Source of the DNA: Bdellovibrionaceae bacterium UBA2466
Lineage (GTDB): Bacteria > Bdellovibrionota > FAC87 > UBA2466
Assembly: GCA_002342225.1 (NCBI GenBank)
Contig: DDPO01000011.1
Coordinates: 69,761 to 88,125 of the forward strand
DNA length: 18,365 nt
Reading direction: 5' to 3'
This document shows, piece after piece, positions 14,104 to 18,365 of this stretch. Position numbers and translations under genes: made by a program. The notes under the pieces were generated by a model that saw only the letters and a program-made list of their open reading frames with translations, did no database searches and was not told the DNA's origin. Numbering within the stretch: the stretch's first letter is position 1; each line of letters begins with the position of its first letter.

Positions 14104-15243
14104 GTGAAGATTCTATTTTTAAGTTCAAGCCTTGCCGCCAAATTTGGAGGAGCCGCTATTTCAGAAAGCTCCCTGTGCGGAAAATTGTCCCTCCATCACG
14201 AGCTTGTGGTGTTATCGCGTTCAGCAAGAGCTGATTTGGATTTTGCTAAAAAACAGAGGATAAAAAACGTTGTTTGCTTTAAACCTACGGACCTCATCAG
14301 AGCTTTTTTTGATTCGGAACATCCTTTGTCTAAGCTCATCCGTTGGGCCGAAGTGTTTCACTTGAACGGCCATTGGTTTTGGGAAAACTATTTTTTTGCT
14401 CGGCTTTGTTACCGTTACGGAGTTCCCTATGTTCTCCATCCCAGAGGAATGTTATGGGTGTCTTATCGAAGACCCGTTTTAAAACGGGTGTTTAATATAG
14501 TGCTTGGTAATTGGATAGTTTCCCATGCTTCCAAAGTAGTACTTCTTAGTGAATTTGAAAAATCACAACTGGACCGATACCCGGTTGTGAATAAAAAGTT
14601 AATTGTGATTCCAAATGGCATTGAGTTGCCAGAATTCAGCACTGATTGTATTGCCGCCCGCAAAAAATACTTTCTGTACTTAGGTCGTCTTGAGCCCCGA
14701 AAGAATCTAGAGTTTTTGATCAGAAGTTTTAAAAAGGTCATTGAGAATAATAGCGGTCTTAGTTTGCGATTAATTGGACCCGTGGAACGGCATTATGATC
14801 AAGCCTTAAAAAAGCTCATATTCCAATTGGGGTTATCAGATGTAGTCACTATCGAAGACCCAGTATATGGAAAGGAAAAAGCTATTTTGTTAAGCAACGC
14901 ACTAGCCGTGGTTTACCCAGCAAAAGGAGAGCCGTTTGGCAGAACAGTCTTTGAGGCTTTTGCTGCTGGAACACTCTGTTTAATACCCCAAAACAGCGGG
15001 GGGGCAGAGTATGTAAATATATTTGCTCCAGAGATGTTATACCCTGATCAATCAGAAGATATATTAGCTGACAAAATGCTGACTATTAGCATGATGGAAC
15101 AAGAAGAGAGGAGTCTACTGGTTACTAAAGCTCAAGAGTGGGTAAAAAGAAATTTGGATTGGCAATCGGTGACGGAGAGAGTTTTAGAGGTTTATCGTGT
15201 TGTTCTTAAACAGCCTGAAGGAATGAATTTAAAAAACTTATGA
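14104..15243 (+). CDS. Glycosyltransferase family 4 (GT4) protein
   Basis: GT4 enzymes are GT-B fold retaining glycosyltransferases that add a sugar from a nucleotide-sugar donor to lipid- or polymer-linked acceptors, often in LPS or capsule synthesis. The 379-aa protein shows the N-terminal Rossmann start [18 protein letters not shown] and the HPRGML acceptor-side loop (about residues 112-117). The inter-domain PNGIELPEF (about 170-178) and the donor-domain [11 protein letters not shown] (about 191-201) follow. It also has the EX7E motif in EPFGRTVFE (E276, E284). No signal peptide or strong membrane segment is present, so it acts at the cytoplasmic face. The start is GTG 14104 with no Shine-Dalgarno sequence close by, and it lies just after an extended -10 promoter, so the message may be nearly leaderless. 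The stop overlaps the yacG start (ATGA). No other glycan genes are adjacent, so the product cannot be named. Confidence 0.93.
   Translation: MKILFLSSSLAAKFGGAAISESSLCGKLSLHHELVVLSRSARADLDFAKKQRIKNVVCFKPTDLIRAFFDSEHPLSKLIRWAEVFHLNGHWFWENYFFARLCYRYGVPYVLHPRGMLWVSYRRPVLKRVFNIVLGNWIVSHASKVVLLSEFEKSQLDRYPVVNKKLIVIPNGIELPEFSTDCIAARKKYFLYLGRLEPRKNLEFLIRSFKKVIENNSGLSLRLIGPVERHYDQALKKLIFQLGLSDVVTIEDPVYGKEKAILLSNALAVVYPAKGEPFGRTVFEAFAAGTLCLIPQNSGGAEYVNIFAPEMLYPDQSEDILADKMLTISMMEQEERSLLVTKAQEWVKRNLDWQSVTERVLEVYRVVLKQPEGMNLKNL
14472..14489. repeat. 18-bp perfect palindrome inside the glycosyltransferase gene
   Basis: ACCCGTTTTAAAACGGGT at 14472-14489 equals its own reverse complement over 18 bp. It lies within codons for the RRPVLKRV stretch (about residues 122-129). 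It may be an internal protein-binding site or simply chance. Confidence 0.6.
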
Positions 15244-15440
15244 AGAATGTAAAGTGTCCTAATTGTAAGAAGTCGGTTGATTGGGCTACGACCTCTACCC
15301 GCCCTTTTTGTAGTGAGCAATGTAAAAATCATGACCTAGGAAAGTGGGCTAACGAGGAGTATCGTGTTCCAGTCGAAGAGCAAGATGGTGGTTTGGTTTC
15401 TGAATCGGGACAAGAGAACAAAAAAGAACGGAAAGATTAA
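15240..15440 (+). CDS. yacG: YacG, zinc-binding DNA gyrase inhibitor
   Basis: YacG is a small zinc protein that binds the GyrB subunit and inhibits DNA gyrase. The 66-aa sequence has the four zinc cysteines in [10 protein letters not shown] (C6, C9) and RPFCSEQCK (C24, C28). The family's [13 protein letters not shown] stretch follows, and then an acidic, disordered tail that ends in a basic patch (KKERKD). Length and layout are typical. Its ATG overlaps the TGA of the glycosyltransferase gene (ATGA at 15240-15243), so the two are co-translated. In many proteobacteria yacG sits near coaE; that gene is not here. Its TAA overlaps the stop of the convergent MFS gene. Confidence 0.93.
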   Translation: MKNVKCPNCKKSVDWATTSTRPFCSEQCKNHDLGKWANEEYRVPVEEQDGGLVSESGQENKKERKD

Positions 15441-16720
15441 GCAGCTTTATTTGCAGTCTGGCGTTTGGGGATCACACCCATATAAGCTACAGCAACTTTC
15501 TTTGAATACCAAACCGTTAGCCATAAAAAAACCGCACCCACTGCGAAAGAGATCCGAACATTAAAGGCCTTAATGAGGAATCCCTGAAGCAAGGCTGAAA
15601 TGGGAGCAGAGGACATAAAAAACATTCTCAGAGCAGCATTGATGCCTCCCATTTTTGATTTTGGAATATGGGTTTGTCGTAAAAAGAAGGTTCCCATAGT
15701 CACGATTGAACTTCCAATTCTCGATAGTGCAAAAACTACTGCCAAAATATAGGGTTGATTAAAAAATATAATCGATAAAGCACCAGTCGTAGCAAAGAAC
15801 AAAGCCCCATAAACAAAAGGTCGATAGAAGAAAAGTTTTTGATAGAGCTTTCCAGACCATAGAAAACCCAAGATACCGACGAGCCCAAACATTGAGGCAA
15901 TAGCTCCATATTCGGTTGAGGAAAGTCTTTTTTCGATTGTGAAATAATAAACAATAGACGGTGTGTTCGGTACGAGAGAGGAGAGATTCCAAACGAACAT
16001 CATCAAAATGAATGGTTTAAAAAGCGGGGATGTCCAAACATATTTAATGGAGTCGATAAAACTATCGATAACCCCCCCGACTGTCATTTTCCTCGCAGGA
16101 CTTTTCAAGTCCGAGCCCTCGATAAGTTCATTTAAGTTTTTCAATCGAAGCACAAAAAATAGGGTCGCCAAAAAGCTCAGCATATTCACAATGACACAGC
16201 TTCGGATCCCACTTACGCTCATCAAAAGTCCCGCAGTTAAAGGGCCTAAGATTTGGATGAGCCGCTGGGAAGATAGAAACCATGAGTTGGCTTCGTTGAG
16301 ATCATGTTCTGATACTAATGCTGGAACAAGCTGGAAAGTTGTGACAGTTTCAAAAGTGATCATCAGAGTTTTGGCAGTAAAAATAACCATTAAAATAAGA
16401 GCAAATTGACCCGAGCCGTAGCGGTCATAAAGCAGAAGAAACAAAAGACATAGAATCTGTCCAATATCACTCGCCAACATGACCCGTCGTTTATTGAAAT
16501 TATCAACCGTAAATCCGGTCAGAGGGGCCATCAAAAAAAACGGCAAAGTGAGGGCAATATTGGCCCATGATAAAAGTAGGGGATCGGGGCTTTTTTGGAC
16601 TATGTAAAGAGGGATGGCGATATCAAATATATTGTTTCCCAAAAGAGAAATAGAGCTTGCAGCCAGAAAATTACGAAAAGTGCCATTTCTGGCTAATAAA
16701 TTCCCGGATTGATTTGTCAT
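15437..16720 (-). CDS. MFS transporter (exporter-like)
   Basis: This 427-aa, 12-helix major facilitator protein most resembles the MFS subgroup that includes the enterobactin exporter EntS and related efflux carriers. It opens [20 protein letters not shown]. The motif-A-like loop after helix 2 is [17 protein letters not shown], and an exporter-like [15 protein letters not shown] stretch falls in helix 5. A longer cytoplasmic loop at about residues 200-225 separates the two six-helix halves. The N-terminal 15 residues and the basic C-terminus are cytoplasmic. ATG 16720 is the natural start, though no Shine-Dalgarno sequence precedes it. A perfect TATAAT lies upstream at 16754-16749. The gene stands alone. 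There is no substrate clue in the neighbourhood, as no siderophore or antibiotic genes are present. Confidence 0.92.
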   Translation of the reverse strand: MTNQSGNLLARNGTFRNFLAASSISLLGNNIFDIAIPLYIVQKSPDPLLLSWANIALTLPFFLMAPLTGFTVDNFNKRRVMLASDIGQILCLLFLLLYDRYGSGQFALILMVIFTAKTLMITFETVTTFQLVPALVSEHDLNEANSWFLSSQRLIQILGPLTAGLLMSVSGIRSCVIVNMLSFLATLFFVLRLKNLNELIEGSDLKSPARKMTVGGVIDSFIDSIKYVWTSPLFKPFILMMFVWNLSSLVPNTPSIVYYFTIEKRLSSTEYGAIASMFGLVGILGFLWSGKLYQKLFFYRPFVYGALFFATTGALSIIFFNQPYILAVVFALSRIGSSIVTMGTFFLRQTHIPKSKMGGINAALRMFFMSSAPISALLQGFLIKAFNVRISFAVGAVFLWLTVWYSKKVAVAYMGVIPKRQTANKAA

Positions 16721-16748
16721 TTTAGATGGTTAGGGGGGTAGTTCCTTA

Positions 16749-16754
16749 ATTATA
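16749..16754 (-). promoter_or_regulatory. -10 element for the MFS gene
   Basis: On the minus strand TATAAT (16754-16749) is a perfect -10 hexamer in an AT-rich setting. It predicts initiation near 16742 and a leader of about 22 nt. No convincing -35 lies 16-18 bp upstream, so the promoter is only partly supported. Confidence 0.4.
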
Positions 16755-16862
16755 ACTTTAATCTTTGCTTGACACGTAGTGGGTTCGTTGGGGCCTTATA
16801 AGAAGCCAATAACGCGCAATCCCCATTTACATCCAAAGGCTATCAGATTAGGGTCGAAACCC

Positions 16863-17909
16863 ATGGGGATGCTTGAATTTCCAATAACTGCCGGCAAATT
16901 AGCCGCCTATCTTAACGCGCCGATCCTTGGAGACCCAGAGGCTCTTATTGAGAGGGTGGGTTCCGTTCAAAATTCGAACCAAAGAGGCTTATGTTATTTG
17001 GCCGATAAAAAGGCCCAGCATTTTTTGAGTTCATTAGTTCAAGGTTCTGTAGTTTTAACTAAAAAAGATTGGGTTCGAGAAGAGCTTCCAATTACTTACG
17101 TTTTAGTTAATGAACCCAAATCTGTTTTCGCACAAATTGCAAAATCTTTTGAACCCAAAAGTCAGTGGATGGGAATTTCTGATAAAGCGGTTATACATCC
17201 TGAGGCTGAAGTGAGTTCTTTGGCACATGTTGCACCTTTCGCAGTGATTTGTGAAGGAGCCAAAGTAGGCTCTCATGCTGTGATTTATCCGCACGCTTAT
17301 GTGGGGCCGGGCGTTCAGATTGGAGAACGGTGTGAAGTTCATTCGCAAGTTGTTTTAGTTGCTAATGTCACTTTGGGAGATCGAGTTCGAGTTTTAGCGG
17401 GCAGCGTTTTGGGTTCTGATGGTTTTGGTTTAATCGAGGGAAATTTAGGGCATCAAGAGATACCTCAAGTAGGAACTGTCATTATAGAGAATGATGTTCG
17501 AATTGGTGCGAAATGTACTATTGATAGAGGTACTTTAGGTGAAACGCGCATTGGAAGTGGCAGCAAGTTAGATGACCAGGTTCATGTGGGACACAATTGT
17601 ATTGTAGGCAAGAATGTCATTTTGTGTGCACAAGTAGGATTGGCTGGATCTTCGGTTATTGAGGATGGTGTTGTGTTGGCAGGTCAAGTTGGGGTGGGAG
17701 ATCATATTCGGATTGGCAAGGGAGCGCGTGTTGGAGGACAAACTGGCGTTACTCAAGACTTGCCCGGCAACGAAACTTATTTTTCCACTCCCGCAGTTCC
17801 CCTGAAGCAAGCATTAAGGTCTCATGTTTTGGTAAAAAATCTCTCAGAACTCGTTGGACGGGTACGGGCGCTGGAGAAAAAAATAAATGGAAATGCTGAT
17901 GGAAAATAA
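16863..17909 (+). CDS. lpxD: UDP-3-O-acylglucosamine N-acyltransferase LpxD
   Basis: LpxD adds the second 3-hydroxyacyl chain, from acyl-ACP, to the 2-amino group of UDP-3-O-acylglucosamine, the third step of lipid A synthesis in the cytoplasm. From ATG 16863 the protein is 348 aa, close to E. coli's 341. The N-terminal uridine-binding domain covers about residues 1-100. A left-handed beta-helix of hexapeptide repeats (about 105-310) comes next, including the motif TIDRGTLGETRIG. The catalytic base is expected at His244 in VHVGHNC, equivalent to His239 of E. coli. A C-terminal helix ends the protein. AGGG lies 9 nt before ATG 16863. ATG 16869 is also possible, and a GTG at 16779 would add a non-conserved basic stretch. 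lpxA follows directly, overlapping by about 23 bp. Confidence 0.95.
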   Translation: MGMLEFPITAGKLAAYLNAPILGDPEALIERVGSVQNSNQRGLCYLADKKAQHFLSSLVQGSVVLTKKDWVREELPITYVLVNEPKSVFAQIAKSFEPKSQWMGISDKAVIHPEAEVSSLAHVAPFAVICEGAKVGSHAVIYPHAYVGPGVQIGERCEVHSQVVLVANVTLGDRVRVLAGSVLGSDGFGLIEGNLGHQEIPQVGTVIIENDVRIGAKCTIDRGTLGETRIGSGSKLDDQVHVGHNCIVGKNVILCAQVGLAGSSVIEDGVVLAGQVGVGDHIRIGKGARVGGQTGVTQDLPGNETYFSTPAVPLKQALRSHVLVKNLSELVGRVRALEKKINGNADGK

Positions 17910-18365
17910 TGATCTAATCCACCCCACCGCAATAGTTCATCCCAGTGCTAAACTTGGGAAAGGCACCCGAGTAGGTCCCTACTCTATCGTTGGCGCCGAC
18001 GTAGTTCTTGGGGAGAACTGTGATATCCAAGAGCATGTTGTTATTCGTGGGCGAACAAAGTTAGGCAATGATTGTAAAGTGTTCCCTTTCGCTGTCTTAG
18101 GTGGCGAGCCCCAACATTTGGGATACAAAAACGAACCTACTGAGGTTGTGATAGGTGATCGTGTCGTGTTGAGAGAGTCTGTTACAGTTCACCGAGGAAC
18201 TGTGGCTGGTGGCGGAATTACTCGAATTGGAAATGATTGTCTAATCATGGCGTATACCCATGTGGGACATGATTGCACTGTTGGAAATAAAGTGATTATT
18301 GTAAACTCTGTTCAACTCGCTGGGCATGTTGTGGTTGAGGATTTTGTAACGATCGGTGGCCAATC
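17887..18365 (+). CDS. lpxA: UDP-N-acetylglucosamine O-acyltransferase LpxA (partial)
   Basis: LpxA performs the first step of lipid A synthesis, transferring a 3-hydroxyacyl chain from acyl-ACP to the 3-OH of UDP-GlcNAc. The frame is open to the window edge (about 159 codons), so roughly the last 100 residues are missing, including the region that sets acyl-chain length. Hexapeptide repeats start at once (HPTAIVHPSAKLGKGTRVG). The family signature VTVHRGTVAGGGITRIG is present, and so is the catalytic histidine in YTHVGHDC (H128 from this start, equivalent to E. coli His125). Three in-frame ATGs (17887, 17893, 17899) lie inside the end of lpxD. I chose the first because GGAG sits 10 nt upstream; 17899 fits homologue length equally well. 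Overlap with lpxD implies translational coupling. Confidence 0.94.
   Translation, partial: MEMLMENNDLIHPTAIVHPSAKLGKGTRVGPYSIVGADVVLGENCDIQEHVVIRGRTKLGNDCKVFPFAVLGGEPQHLGYKNEPTEVVIGDRVVLRESVTVHRGTVAGGGITRIGNDCLIMAYTHVGHDCTVGNKVIIVNSVQLAGHVVVEDFVTIGGQ

Noticed and set aside
13989..14141. Longer N-terminus of the metzincin lipoprotein
   Set aside because: It would bury the signal peptide and overlap the divergent glycosyltransferase gene and its promoter; start 14057 is kept only as an outside possibility.
15963..16409. Plus-strand open frame (148 codons) opposite the MFS gene
   Set aside because: It lies entirely inside the transporter on the other strand, has a low-complexity basic product and no start signal.
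16779..16862. N-terminal extension of LpxD from GTG 16779
   Set aside because: The added 28 residues are basic and unlike any LpxD N-terminus, and the ribosome site points to ATG 16863.
1..18365. tRNA or rRNA genes, insertion sequences, CRISPR arrays, phage or toxin-antitoxin modules
   Set aside because: None of the expected folds, terminal repeats, spaced repeats or protein motifs were seen on either strand.

Overview
The window (about 18.4 kb, moderate GC, no assembly-type oddities seen) is a densely packed Gram-negative chromosome segment. Lipid A biosynthesis genes (lpxD, lpxA), an outer-membrane assembly lipoprotein (BamD), an AsmA-type protein, several signal-peptide or lipobox proteins and YacG all indicate a diderm with LPS. 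The gene style (short beta-barrel-like secreted proteins, a split transketolase, tight overlapping operons) fits Bdellovibrionota or other former Deltaproteobacteria. That placement is inference from style, not from a marker search. No tRNA, rRNA, insertion sequence, CRISPR array or phage gene is visible, and no gene-free gap exceeds about 150 bp.

Layout. (1) 1-1510, minus strand: the two halves of a split transketolase, overlapping by ATGA; the C-terminal half runs off the left edge. (2) 1600-2337, plus: a six-segment membrane protein of unknown function. (3) 2358-5582, minus: a four-gene operon read as a sigma-region-4-like small protein, an unknown helical 369-aa protein, an RDD membrane protein and a rhomboid protease with a long C-terminal extension. 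(4) 5725-8226, plus: bamD, a soluble TPR protein and a secreted protein of unknown function. (5) 8228-10981, minus: a 917-aa AsmA-family protein, divergent from (6) 11048-11596, a small secreted probable beta-barrel protein. (7) 11719-12768, plus: an IMP dehydrogenase/GMP reductase family enzyme without CBS domains, with GMP-reductase-like active-site features. (8) 12879-13457, plus: a Gly-rich secreted probable beta-barrel protein. (9) 13461-13988, minus: a metzincin-type zinc protease lipoprotein. (10) 14104-15440, plus: a GT4 glycosyltransferase and yacG, overlapping by ATGA. (11) 15437-16720, minus: an MFS exporter. (12) 16863-18365, plus: lpxD and lpxA, overlapping and without an intervening fabZ; lpxA runs off the right edge.

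How the genes fit together. Much of the window serves the envelope: lipid A acylation (LpxD, LpxA), outer-membrane protein insertion (BamD and perhaps its co-operonic TPR and secreted partners), lipid or membrane homeostasis (AsmA family), surface glycan synthesis (GT4), membrane proteolysis (rhomboid) and an extracytoplasmic protease lipoprotein. The metabolic genes are transketolase and the purine-nucleotide enzyme.

The best candidate for an undescribed system is the 2358-5582 operon, which joins a DNA-binding-like protein and a soluble unknown to two membrane proteins, one of them an apparently active intramembrane protease. All four convergent gene junctions are 20 bp or shorter, or overlap, and none has a visible terminator hairpin.
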